A stretch of 16,109 nt of DNA from Betaproteobacteria bacterium. GTDB lineage: Bacteria; Pseudomonadota; Gammaproteobacteria; Burkholderiales; SG8-41. The translations under genes were made by a program, and so were the position numbers. Of this stretch, positions 7,445 to 14,354 are shown piece by piece; the first letter of the stretch is position 1; every line of letters begins with the position of its first letter. The stretch lies in NCBI GenBank assembly GCA_025353085.1, contig JANXRI010000216.1, positions 1-16,109 on the forward strand, given 5' to 3'. The notes under the pieces were generated by a model, which was not told where the DNA came from, did not search any database, and was given only the letters and a program-made list of their open reading frames with translations.

Positions 7445-8479
7445 ATGCAGACGACAGACGGTTACCGGTACGCTGCATATGCACCGCTCGCGTGCGTGAC
7501 GCAGTTGCCGGGCAAGCTGCTGCTGTTAGGAGTTGCGGGCGTGTGCGCTTTAGTGCTGGCCGGCAGAGCGGCAGCGCAGCCGTACCCGAGCAAGCCCATC
7601 CGCTTCGTGCTGGGCTACTCGCCGGGCGGCGCTTCCGACGTGGTCGCGCGCATCGTCGGCACGCGCCTCTCCGATGCGCTCGGCCAGCCCGTCGTCATCG
7701 ACAACCGCCCCGCTGCCGCGGGCTCGGCGGCAGCAGGCATGGTGGCGCGCACGCCTGCCGACGGCTACACGCTGATGCTCGCCGCCACCAGTACCCTCGC
7801 GGTGAATCCGAGCATGTATAAAAGCCTGCCCTACGACTCGCTGAAGGACTTCACCTATCTCGCCAACTTCGTGTCGATGCCGAACCTGCTGGTGGTCAAT
7901 CCCAATATTGCCGTAAAGTCGGTGCCCGAGCTTATCGCGCTGGCCAAGGCGGAAGACGGCCGGTTGACGTACGCGTCGGCGGGCATCGGCAGCTCCAACC
8001 ATTTCACGGCCGAGCTTTTCAACTACATGGCCAAGGTCAGGATGACGCACATCCCGTACAAAGGCGGCGGCCCGGCCTTGGTCGACGTCGCCGGCGGCCA
8101 GGTGGCGGTCATTTTCGCGACTATCGTGTCGGCAATTCCGCTCGCGAAATCAGGCCGGCTGCGTCCGCTCGGCGTCACGTCCGCGAACCGGTCGCCGAGC
8201 ATGCCCGACGTCCCGACCATCGCTGAAGCGGGGCTGCCCGGTTACGAAAGCACTATATGGTACGGCATGGTCATGCCGGCGGGCGCGCCGCGCCCCATCG
8301 TTGCGCGCCTCAGCTCCGAGATCGAAAAGCTGCTCAAAACGCAGGATGTGAAAGACCGGTTTCAGACACTGGGCGCGGAGATCATGTACCTGCCGCCCGA
8401 GCGGTTCGAGCAGTACGTGCGCGCGGAAATCAAGAAATGGAGCATCGTCGTCAAAGAAACCGGGATGCGCGCGGATTAG
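7445..8479 (+). CDS. Bug/TctC-family periplasmic carboxylate-binding receptor (copy 3)
   Basis: 344 residues from the ATG at 7445. An upstream in-frame GTG (7394) would add 17 residues, and an in-frame GTG about 17 codons downstream would give a more standard signal peptide; no start has a good Shine-Dalgarno, so the N-terminus is uncertain. The hydrophobic core LLLLGVAGVCALVLAG and RAAA before QPYP (44/45) mark a signal peptide. Family motifs: KPIRFVLGYSPGGASDVVAR (50-69), VVIDNRP, ADGYTLM, TYASAGIGSSNH, HIPYKGGGPA, PTIAEAGLPGYE and WYG. Its GGASD loop and general sequence group it with the Bug protein at 13369-14337 rather than with its tandem neighbour. First gene of a two-gene plus-strand unit, 32 bases ahead of copy 4. 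Ligand unknown. Confidence 0.93.
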   Translation: MQTTDGYRYAAYAPLACVTQLPGKLLLLGVAGVCALVLAGRAAAQPYPSKPIRFVLGYSPGGASDVVARIVGTRLSDALGQPVVIDNRPAAAGSAAAGMVARTPADGYTLMLAATSTLAVNPSMYKSLPYDSLKDFTYLANFVSMPNLLVVNPNIAVKSVPELIALAKAEDGRLTYASAGIGSSNHFTAELFNYMAKVRMTHIPYKGGGPALVDVAGGQVAVIFATIVSAIPLAKSGRLRPLGVTSANRSPSMPDVPTIAEAGLPGYESTIWYGMVMPAGAPRPIVARLSSEIEKLLKTQDVKDRFQTLGAEIMYLPPERFEQYVRAEIKKWSIVVKETGMRAD

Positions 8480-8511
8480 CGCGCCGCCCAAAAAAAAGGA
8501 CTCGCAGAGCA

Positions 8512-9477
8512 ATGCATAAAAAGAACTTGAGACTGGGAATCGCCGCGCTGTTCGTCGCGACGGGAATGGCGCACGCCCAGGTTTACCCGCACAAGCCGGT
8601 GCGCATGATCGTTCCCTTTGCTCCAGGCGGCGGCACGGACATCGTCGCGCGCGCCATCGCGCTCAAGGTCGGCGAAACGCTGGGACAGTCATTCGTTGTC
8701 GAGAACCGCACGGGCGCGAACGGCAACATCGGCATGGAACTCGCAGCCAGGGCGCAGCCCGACGGCTACACGCTGAGCTTCACGTCGAGCGCTCTCGCCA
8801 TCAACCCGAGCCTCTACAAGAAGCTGGGCTACGACCCGATCAGGGATTTCGCGCCCATCACTCTGGCAACACTGATTCCATTCATCCTGGTCACTCATCC
8901 GTCGGTCCCCGTCGGCTCGGTGCGCGATCTCATAACTTATGCGACGGCCCGCCCGCGTCAACTGAGCTATGCATCCTCCGGCACGGGGAACGCCACGCAT
9001 CTGTCGATGGCATTATTTGAAAGAATGGCCAGGATCGAGCTCGTGCACGTGCCGTATAAGGGAACCGGACAGGGCATCATCGATGTCATGGGCGGCCACG
9101 TGCAGCTCATGTTCGGCGCGATCCCGTCGACCATGCCGCAGGTGCGCTCGGGCAAACTCAAATTGCTGGCGGTGTCGACCGCGAAACGCTCCACGGTGCT
9201 GCCCGACACGCCGACCGTGGCGGAAGGCGGCGTCGCAGGCTACGAACTGGCCTCGTGGTACGGCGCGCTGGCGCCTGCCGGCACGCCCGCGGCGATCGTC
9301 AATCGCCTCAACCGGGAGATGGTCCGGGTGCTCAACCAGCCCGACGTCAAATCGCGCCTCACCGAAGAAGGCGCCGAGCCGGTCGGCAATTCACCGCAAC
9401 AGTTCGCGGACTTCATACGCTCCGAGCGCGGCAAGTATGCCGAGGTGGTCGCCGCGGCGCGCGTGCCGTCCGAGTGA
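8512..9477 (+). CDS. Bug/TctC-family periplasmic carboxylate-binding receptor (copy 4)
   Basis: 321 residues from ATG 8512, chosen because MHKKNLRLGIAALFVATG is a clean signal peptide (MAHA before QVYP, 22/23) and AAGGA at 8496-8500 is a good ribosome-binding site. Longer in-frame starts would run into the preceding gene. Motifs: KPVRMIVPFAPGGGTDIVAR (28-47), GANGNIGMELAA, QPDGYT, SYASSGTGNATH, HVPYKGTGQG and SWYGALAP. It is a close paralogue of copy 1 (459-1454): long identical blocks such as ATLIPFILV and KSRLT-EGAEPVGNSP are shared, so the two probably bind related ligands although they sit in different transcription units. It ends just before the palindrome at 9534. Confidence 0.96.
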   Translation: MHKKNLRLGIAALFVATGMAHAQVYPHKPVRMIVPFAPGGGTDIVARAIALKVGETLGQSFVVENRTGANGNIGMELAARAQPDGYTLSFTSSALAINPSLYKKLGYDPIRDFAPITLATLIPFILVTHPSVPVGSVRDLITYATARPRQLSYASSGTGNATHLSMALFERMARIELVHVPYKGTGQGIIDVMGGHVQLMFGAIPSTMPQVRSGKLKLLAVSTAKRSTVLPDTPTVAEGGVAGYELASWYGALAPAGTPAAIVNRLNREMVRVLNQPDVKSRLTEEGAEPVGNSPQQFADFIRSERGKYAEVVAAARVPSE

Positions 9478-9533
9478 AGTGCGCGCCGCATCTGACGAAG
9501 GCTGGGTAAGAAGCGGTCGCAAAATTCGCTTGA

Positions 9534-9561
9534 GCCGCAGATAAACGCGTTTATCTGCGGC
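9534..9561. terminator. Perfect 28-bp palindrome between convergent genes; possible bidirectional terminator
   Basis: Each half is 14 bases (GCCGCAGATAAACG then its exact reverse complement), with no spacer. It lies in the 114-base gap between the plus-strand Bug gene and the minus-strand CoA-transferase. A T-rich stretch (TTTTCTTG) follows about seven bases later on the plus strand, so it could end plus-strand transcripts; the minus-strand side has only TTTT within AATTTTG. The CGCAGATAAACG unit recurs in the repeat at 12797-12926, so this may be a minimal copy of the same element family. Structure is certain, function inferred. Confidence 0.6.
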
Positions 9562-9591
9562 CAACCGTTTTCTTGTATTTTGAGATGGGCT

Positions 9592-10821
9592 CTAAATGAG
9601 TTTCTGCAAGCGCAGGCTCGCCACCGCCTGCATGTCGTAACCCAGCCAGTCGCGCAATACTGCCGCCGTATGCTCGCCGAGCTTGGGTGGCGGCGAGCGG
9701 TAAGTCGCGTTGACGCCGTCGATACCGATGCCGAGGCCGACCTGCGGCACGCGCCGGCCACCGGAATTCGCCGTATACAGCAGGCCGCGCGCGATTAGCT
9801 CCGGATCGCGCGCGAGATCTTCCACGCTGTTCACCGGCCCGGCGGGAACTTTTGCCTGCATGAAGAGCTGCAGCCACTCGTCACGCGGTTTCGTCTTCAG
9901 GATAGATTGAATGTCTGCCACGATTTCCGCGCGCGCGCCGCGCCGGTCCGCGTTGCTCGCATGGCGCGCATCCTCGCCTTTCGCCGCCTGTCCGACTGCC
10001 TGCCAGAAACGTTTCCAGATGGCATCATTACCGAGCCCGAGCGTCAGCGGCCTGTCTTGCGTATCGAACGCCTGGTATACCGCGATCACGCTGTCTTTGG
10101 CGCCCGTGCGCTGCGGCGCTTCGCCGCTACCGAGATAAGGCACGATGCGCGGCGACATGAAGCGCGTCATGCTGTCGACCATCGCGATATCGATGTGATG
10201 GCCTTTGCCGGATTTGGCGCGCTCGAACAGGGCGGCGAGCGTTGCCATCGCGGCATCCATGCCCGAAATCAGATCGGCCGCCGGCGTGCCGACTTTTTGC
10301 GGCGGACTGTCCGCTTCGCCGGTCAGGTCCATCACGCTGCTGTAACCTTCGGCAATCAGGTCGTAACACGGAAAATCCCTGCGCGCGCCGGTGAGCCCGA
10401 AACCCGTGAGCGATACGAACACGAGATCGGGCTTGATCGCCTGCAGCGCCGCATAGTCGATGCCGAGCTTTTTCTGCACGCGGCCGACTAGGTTGACGAT
10501 CACGACGTCGGCCTTTTTCACCAGGTCGTGCAAAACCTTGCGTCCCGCGTCACCGCTGTAATCGAGCGTGACGCTTTCCTTGTTGCGGTTGACGGAGAGG
10601 AACCACAGCGATTCGCCCTCGTGCCACGGCGGCCCCCACGCGCGACAATCGTCGCCGCTGCCCGGGCGCTCGACCTTGATCACGCGCGCGCCCATATCGG
10701 CGAGCAACATCGTTGCGTACGGCCCGGCGATGGAGGTCGTCAGATCGATGACCGTTACGCCGGCCAGCAAAGACGCGGAAGGCGGCGACGCTGGAACCGG
10801 TAATGCATCTAGAGGCAGCAT
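9592..10821 (-). CDS. Family III CoA-transferase (CaiB/BaiF)
   Basis: 409 residues. After a Pro/Ser-rich start, GVTVIDLTTSIAGPYATMLLADMGARVIKVERP (21-53) is the canonical CaiB/BaiF N-terminal block. VNRNKESVTLD (78-87) and DVVIVN (105-110) follow. Asp154 in CYDLIAEGYSSVMDLTG matches the catalytic aspartate that forms an aspartyl-CoA anhydride in formyl-CoA transferase. GKGHHIDIAMVDSM and the C-terminal PAGPVNSVEDL and PPPKLGEHT complete the family pattern; full length. It moves CoA from a CoA donor to a carboxylate, the likely activation step for an acid captured by the Bug receptors. ATG 10819-10821 with AAAGG about eight bases upstream. Last gene of the right-hand minus-strand group, separated from the dehydrogenase gene by 232 bases containing a large inverted repeat, so it may be partly uncoupled. 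Substrate unknown. Confidence 0.95.
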   Translation of the reverse strand: MLPLDALPVPASPPSASLLAGVTVIDLTTSIAGPYATMLLADMGARVIKVERPGSGDDCRAWGPPWHEGESLWFLSVNRNKESVTLDYSGDAGRKVLHDLVKKADVVIVNLVGRVQKKLGIDYAALQAIKPDLVFVSLTGFGLTGARRDFPCYDLIAEGYSSVMDLTGEADSPPQKVGTPAADLISGMDAAMATLAALFERAKSGKGHHIDIAMVDSMTRFMSPRIVPYLGSGEAPQRTGAKDSVIAVYQAFDTQDRPLTLGLGNDAIWKRFWQAVGQAAKGEDARHASNADRRGARAEIVADIQSILKTKPRDEWLQLFMQAKVPAGPVNSVEDLARDPELIARGLLYTANSGGRRVPQVGLGIGIDGVNATYRSPPPKLGEHTAAVLRDWLGYDMQAVASLRLQKLI

Positions 10822-10876
10822 GAGTTCGCCTTTATCTGGTTCATGGATTCGACAACGTATTTACTACAACTCAAAC

Positions 10877-11041
10877 TTGAACCACGCAGGACGCAAAGGA
10901 CGCGAAGGGAACCTTCATACTCCATTCACAATGCACTCGACACAAGACGTCGACGCAGATTCCAGCGAGCAACAAATGTGGTTTATGCCGCACTGGAATT
11001 CCTTTGTGTCCTTCGTGTCCTTCGTGTCCTTCGCGGTTCAA
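10877..11041. repeat. Imperfect inverted repeat built of 9-bp units (GTGTCCTTC)
   Basis: The left arm starts at 10877 with TTGAACCACGCAGGACGCAA and continues in 9-base steps of AGGACGCRA. The right arm, 11001-11041, contains three GTGTCCTTC units and ends CGCGGTTCAA, the reverse complement of the left start with scattered mismatches. The arms, about 33-41 bases each, enclose about 90 bases of unrelated sequence. Both ends carry TTGAACC/GGTTCAA. It fills most of the 232-base gap between the dehydrogenase and CoA-transferase genes. No flanking target duplication was seen. Similar GAACCACGAAGGACACGAAGG strings occur in many environmental bacteria as far as I recall (not verified). Possible roles: transcript-folding element or non-autonomous mobile repeat. 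Confidence 0.8.
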
Positions 11042-11053
11042 TCTGCCGTAACC

Positions 11054-11836
11054 CTACACTGTGCGGTCGCGTATGGTGCGCCCGCCGTCGACCGTCACTA
11101 TGGTGCCACTGACGTAGGAAGCGCGCGCGGAAGCCATGAACACAATCACGTCCGCAAGCTCATCGACCGTCGCCAACCGCCCCAGCGGCGCGCTCTTGGT
11201 CAATTCGCGCCAGCGGCTGCTGTCTCCGAGTTTCGTCTGCGCCAGCTTTTCGATGCGCGCGCGCGAGCGCTCGGTTTCTGTGGCTCCCGGATTGACGCCC
11301 AGCACGCGCACGCCGTAGTCGACGCTCTCGCCGCCCAGCGCGCGCGAGAACGCCATCAGCGCCGCATTGCCCGCCGTACCCGCGATATAAACCGGCGCCG
11401 GCCGTTCGCCTGCCGTGCCGATCACGTTGACGATGACGCCCTGCTTGCGCTCGCGCATGCGCGCATACATAGCGCGCGTGAGATTGATGTAACCGAAAAC
11501 TTTCAGGTCCCAGGCTTCGCGCCAGCGTTTTTCATCCACCGCCAGCAGGTCACCCTGCGGGATCGCGCCCGCGTTGTTGACGAGTATGTCCACGTCGCCG
11601 CATTCCGCGACGAGTCGGTCGGTGTTCTCGCCGCGCGACAAATCCAGTGCGTGACAAGTTACGGTGACTTTGCTTTCCTTCAGAATCCTGTCGCGCGCCT
11701 TTTCCAGATCCTGCGCGCTGCGCGAGGCCATGTGCACGTTGCAGCCTTCCAGCGCGAAGCGACGCGCCACGCCAAACCCGATTCCGCGCGAGGCTCCTGT
11801 TACCAGCGCGGTCATACCTTTCAATTCCAGATCCAT
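11054..11836 (-). CDS. Short-chain dehydrogenase/reductase-like protein with degenerate catalytic residues
   Basis: 260 residues with the full SDR fold pattern: TGASRGIG nucleotide loop (13-20), DIxVNNAG (83-90), NPGATETER (182-190) and C-terminal YVSGTIVTVDGG (241-252). Of the classical Asn-Ser-Tyr-Lys tetrad only Tyr150 remains: Asp110 replaces Asn (WDLKVFGY), Gly140 replaces Ser (NVIGTAG) and Thr154 replaces Lys (YIAGT). The region is otherwise well kept (GNAALMAFSRALGGE), so it may be a real subfamily with altered chemistry rather than a decaying gene. Arg in ASRS (39) after strand two suggests NADP(H). Strong ribosome-binding site AAGGA seven bases before ATG 11834-11836; it follows the Bug gene by 20 bases, clearly in one transcript. 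Reaction unknown; an oxidoreductase name should be treated as provisional. Confidence 0.9.
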   Translation of the reverse strand: MDLELKGMTALVTGASRGIGFGVARRFALEGCNVHMASRSAQDLEKARDRILKESKVTVTCHALDLSRGENTDRLVAECGDVDILVNNAGAIPQGDLLAVDEKRWREAWDLKVFGYINLTRAMYARMRERKQGVIVNVIGTAGERPAPVYIAGTAGNAALMAFSRALGGESVDYGVRVLGVNPGATETERSRARIEKLAQTKLGDSSRWRELTKSAPLGRLATVDELADVIVFMASARASYVSGTIVTVDGGRTIRDRTV

Positions 11837-11856
11837 TTATATTCCTTCGTACTCGG

Positions 11857-12858
11857 TTATTCGGTGACTATGCCCGCCGACTTGGCGATGCGCATGTTCT
11901 GTGCGACTTCGTTGCGGATGAAAGCGCCGAATTCCTCCGGCGTGCTGGTGCTCGGTTCCAAACCCTGCTTCCTCAGCGCGTCGCTCATCTCGGGTGCGTT
12001 GACGATGGAGCCGATCACCGTGTTAAGCCGCATGACGATTTCACGCGGCGTGCCCGCTGGCGCCAAAATGCCGTACCAGCCCGAGCGGTCAAAACCCTTA
12101 AGTCCGGATTCGTGGAGTGTCGGTATCGTAGGCATGATGACCCAGCGTTTGGCTATGCTGACGGCAAGCGGCCTTACTTTGCCCACCTGCATCATCGGTT
12201 GCGCGGCGGGATAGCTCGCGAAGATCATATCGGCCTGGCCGACCGCGGTTGCGACCACACCGTCGGATACGCCTTTGTACGGGATATGCACGAGCTTGAT
12301 TTGCGCCATCGAACTGAAAAGCTCGGTGGTGATGTGTGCCGAACTGCCGATGCCCGACGATGCGTAATTCAGCTTGCCGGGGTTTGCGCGGGCCAGCGCA
12401 ATCATTTCCCTGGCCGAGCGCGCGGGCACCGAAGGATTGACGACCACCACCCACGGCCCCAGCACGATACGCGTGACGGGGACGAAATCGCGCTCGAGAT
12501 CGTACGGCAGCTTGCGGCGTATGGCGGGCTGCGCGGCATCCGCTGCCGGCATCAGCAGCAACGCGTAGCCGTCGGGCGTCGACTTCGCGACAAATTCAGT
12601 GGCGATCGCGCCGCCGCTGCCGAGACGGTTTTCGATGACGACCGGCTGCCCGAGTATCGCGGAGAGCCTGGGCGCCAGCATGCGCGCCGTCACGTCGGCG
12701 GCGCCACCGGCGGCAAAGCCGACGATTATCCTGATCGGTTTCGCGGGATATTGCTGCGCGTGCACGGTCGTTACTAACGCAAAGGCGCAGAGCATCTGAA
12801 CCGCAGATAGACGCAGATGAACGCAGATAATTCCAAAGCTTTCAAGAAAGGTAGTCAT
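11857..12858 (-). CDS. Bug/TctC-family periplasmic receptor (copy 5), signal peptide built from a repeat
   Basis: 333 residues from ATG 12856-12858. The mature part is normal: QQYPAKPIRIIVGFAAGGAADVTAR, VVIENRLGSGG, TPDGYALL, NYASSGIGSSAH, HIPYKGV and GWYGILAPAGTP. It is the most divergent Bug protein here (PAADAAQPAIRRKLPYD where others have LAINPxLYK). The N-terminus is odd: residues about 10-21 (ICVHLRLSAVQ) are translated from the palindromic repeat at 12797-12830. A hydrophobic core and VHA before QQYP remain (34/35). A second ATG at 12793-12795 would give a 13-residue leader lacking a basic n-region. Neither start has a Shine-Dalgarno. The repeat probably inserted into or replaced the original leader, so export may be impaired. 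It lies between the CMD-family gene (78 bases upstream) and the SDR gene. Confidence 0.88.
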   Translation of the reverse strand: MTTFLESFGIICVHLRLSAVQMLCAFALVTTVHAQQYPAKPIRIIVGFAAGGAADVTARMLAPRLSAILGQPVVIENRLGSGGAIATEFVAKSTPDGYALLLMPAADAAQPAIRRKLPYDLERDFVPVTRIVLGPWVVVVNPSVPARSAREMIALARANPGKLNYASSGIGSSAHITTELFSSMAQIKLVHIPYKGVSDGVVATAVGQADMIFASYPAAQPMMQVGKVRPLAVSIAKRWVIMPTIPTLHESGLKGFDRSGWYGILAPAGTPREIVMRLNTVIGSIVNAPEMSDALRKQGLEPSTSTPEEFGAFIRNEVAQNMRIAKSAGIVTE

Positions 12859-12926
12859 GCGTTTGTGAAGTATCTGCGTTTATCTGCGTACCCCTCAAGG
12901 GGGTATTAAAAAGAATGTATCTGCGG
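12797..12926. repeat. Palindromic repeat of CGCAGAT units, overlapping the start of the copy-5 Bug gene
   Basis: The left arm (12797-12830) begins TGAACCGCAGATAGACGCAG and carries three CGCAGATNNA steps of about ten bases. The right arm carries the complement as TATCTGCGTTTATCTGCGT (12871-12889) and TATCTGCGG (12918-12926). Arms enclose about 40 bases that include the annotated ATG of the Bug gene. The right arm is split by 28 foreign bases (12890-12917) with a hairpin. The unit is the same as in the palindrome at 9534-9561, and the TGAACC end resembles the element at 10877. Confidence 0.85.
12889..12905. other. GC-rich hairpin inserted in the repeat's right arm
   Basis: TACCCCTCAAGGGGGTA forms a 7-bp stem (one G-T wobble) with a CAA loop. 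It is followed by AT-rich bases to 12917, where the TATCTGCGG unit resumes. It has no T-run in the minus-strand direction of the surrounding genes, so it is a poor intrinsic terminator for the CMD-family gene. It looks like a small insertion into an older repeat. Confidence 0.6.
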
Positions 12927-12936
12927 CTGTCCTGCC

Positions 12937-13323
12937 TCAGGTTTTTTTAGCATCCTGCTCGTTGAAAAAGTTTTGCGCGATGCGAAAGCTGTCGAGCGCC
13001 GCTGGAATTCCGCAGTAGATCGCTGTCTGCATCAGCACCTCCTGCACGTCCTCGCGGCTGACGCCGACGTTCTGCGCGGCGACGAGATAAATCTTCACTT
13101 CCTCGGTGCGGCCCATTGCCGTCAATACGCCGAGGTTGAGCAGCGCGCGCGTGCGGCGGTCGAGACCGGGCCGGCTCCAAAGCGTGCCCCACACGTATTC
13201 CGCTATCAGTTCCTGGAACGGCCGGTTGAAATCGGTGGTCGTCTTGGCCGCGGCATCCACGTATTTATCGCCCAGCACCTCGCGGCGCACTTTTTGTCCT
13301 TTTTCGTACAGTTCCTTGTTCAC
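12937..13323 (-). CDS. Carboxymuconolactone decarboxylase (CMD/PcaC)-family protein
   Basis: 128 residues from GTG 13321-13323. An ATG two codons earlier is possible, but the AAGGAG at 13330-13335 abuts that ATG with no spacer and is six bases from the GTG, so the GTG is preferred. The protein is close to 4-carboxymuconolactone decarboxylase along its whole length: GQKVRREVLGDKYVD (9-23), FNRPFQELIAEYVWG (33-47), RPGLDRRTRALLNLG (51-65) and QTAIYCGIPAA (99-109). Where PcaC proteins usually read KLHVRAA, this one has KIYLVAA, so the usual His is Tyr79. No other protocatechuate-pathway gene is nearby, and such proteins recur beside Bug and CoA-transferase genes, so a different lactone/decarboxylation substrate or a peroxidatic role is possible. 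It sits 45 bases after a Bug gene. The family is sure, the reaction is not. Confidence 0.9.
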   Translation of the reverse strand: MNKELYEKGQKVRREVLGDKYVDAAAKTTTDFNRPFQELIAEYVWGTLWSRPGLDRRTRALLNLGVLTAMGRTEEVKIYLVAAQNVGVSREDVQEVLMQTAIYCGIPAALDSFRIAQNFFNEQDAKKT

Positions 13324-13329
13324 TTGCAT

Positions 13330-13335
13330 CTCCTT
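13330..13335 (-). promoter_or_regulatory. Ribosome-binding site deciding the CMD-family start
   Basis: AAGGAG on the minus strand immediately precedes an ATG (zero spacer) and stands six bases before an in-frame GTG, favouring the GTG at 13321-13323 as the true start. Confidence 0.6.
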
Positions 13336-13368
13336 GCTGTGGTTAATCGAATTGATGCGCGCGATGCG

Positions 13369-14337
13369 CTACTCGGTCTGAATACCGACCGCCTTGATGA
13401 CCTTGCCCCATTTGACAACTTCGCTGGCGATGTACTTGCCGAACTCGGCTGAAGAATTGCCGAGCGGCGCCGCACCGAGTCCTGCGAAACGCTCTAATAC
13501 GTCGGGTTCGCGCAGGATCGCATTGATCGTCTGATTGAGGCGCGCCACGATGGCCGGCGGCGTGCGCGCCGGCAGCAGCACGCCGTACCACAGGCTACTT
13601 TCGTATCCGGGCACGCCGGATTCCGCGACGGTAGGCAGCTCCGGAATCGCTGGCGAGCGCGCGGTCGTGGATATCGCGATTGCGCGCAGCCGGCCGCTTT
13701 TGACGTGCGGCAGAGAGCTCGGCATCGGATCGAACACGAGCTGCATCTGCCCTGCAAGCAAATTCGGCATGGCCTGCCCACTGCCCTTGAACGGTACGTG
13801 CACAAGATCGATGCCGGTCATGTATTTAAGCAATTCCATCGCGAGGTGGCTCGAGCTGCCGCTGCCCGACGACGAATAATTGAGTTCGCCCGGCCGCGCC
13901 TTGGCAAGCGTCAACAATTCCCTGAGAGACGTTGCCTTGACGCCCGGATGCACGACGAGCAGTTGCGGCATCGAAACCGTTTGCGAGACCGACGCGAAAT
14001 CGCGCAGCGAATCGTAATCGAGTTTCTTGTACAGACCCGGATTAATCGCCAGTATGCTGGTCGCGCCCGACAGCAGCGTGTAACCGTCGGGCGGTGCCTT
14101 GGCGACTATGCCGCCGGCTATGGTGCCGCTCGCGCCCGCGCGGTTGTCTATGATCACCGGCTGGCCCAGGTGCTCGGTCAGTTTCTGGCCGATGATGCGC
14201 GACGTGATGTCGGACGCGCCGCCGGCCGTGAAACCGACTACGAAACGGATCGGTTTGGTCGGATAGCTCTGCGCATCCGCGAGCGATGCGACCGCGCATG
14301 CAATAAGAATACCGGGTATCGACCTGTGAACCTGCAT
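13369..14337 (-). CDS. Bug/TctC-family periplasmic carboxylate-binding receptor (copy 6)
   Basis: 322 residues. The signal peptide MQVHRSIPGILIACAVASLA ends DA before QSYP (22/23). Motifs: KPIRFVVGFTAGGASDITSR (28-47), VIIDNRAGASGTIAGG, PPDGYTLLSG, NYSSSGSGSSSH, HVPFKGSGQA (Phe instead of the usual Tyr in HxPYKG), PTVAESGVPGYE and LWYGVLLPA. It resembles the plus-strand copy 3 most closely (GGASD loop, YDSLxDF, VSMPxLLVV). ATG 14335-14337 with a strong GAGG six bases upstream. It follows the second MmgE/PrpD gene by 94 bases that contain a perfect 16-bp inverted repeat, and precedes the CMD-family gene. The ligand is not predictable. Confidence 0.95.
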   Translation of the reverse strand: MQVHRSIPGILIACAVASLADAQSYPTKPIRFVVGFTAGGASDITSRIIGQKLTEHLGQPVIIDNRAGASGTIAGGIVAKAPPDGYTLLSGATSILAINPGLYKKLDYDSLRDFASVSQTVSMPQLLVVHPGVKATSLRELLTLAKARPGELNYSSSGSGSSSHLAMELLKYMTGIDLVHVPFKGSGQAMPNLLAGQMQLVFDPMPSSLPHVKSGRLRAIAISTTARSPAIPELPTVAESGVPGYESSLWYGVLLPARTPPAIVARLNQTINAILREPDVLERFAGLGAAPLGNSSAEFGKYIASEVVKWGKVIKAVGIQTE

Positions 14338-14354
14338 GATTTCCTCAATTTCGC

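Noticed and set aside
11001..11041. CRISPR-like or tandem-repeat array
   Set aside because: Units are only 9 bases and contiguous, without spacers. The arrangement is an inverted repeat, not a CRISPR.
10568..12214. Very long plus-strand open frame of about 548 codons
   Set aside because: It runs antisense through the CoA-transferase, the inverted repeat, the SDR gene and the Bug gene, and its translation has no family motifs. It is a shadow produced by GC-rich codon bias.
12889..12905. Intrinsic terminator for the CMD-family gene
   Set aside because: A good stem, but no T-run follows it in the minus-strand direction; the T-rich stretch lies before the stem.
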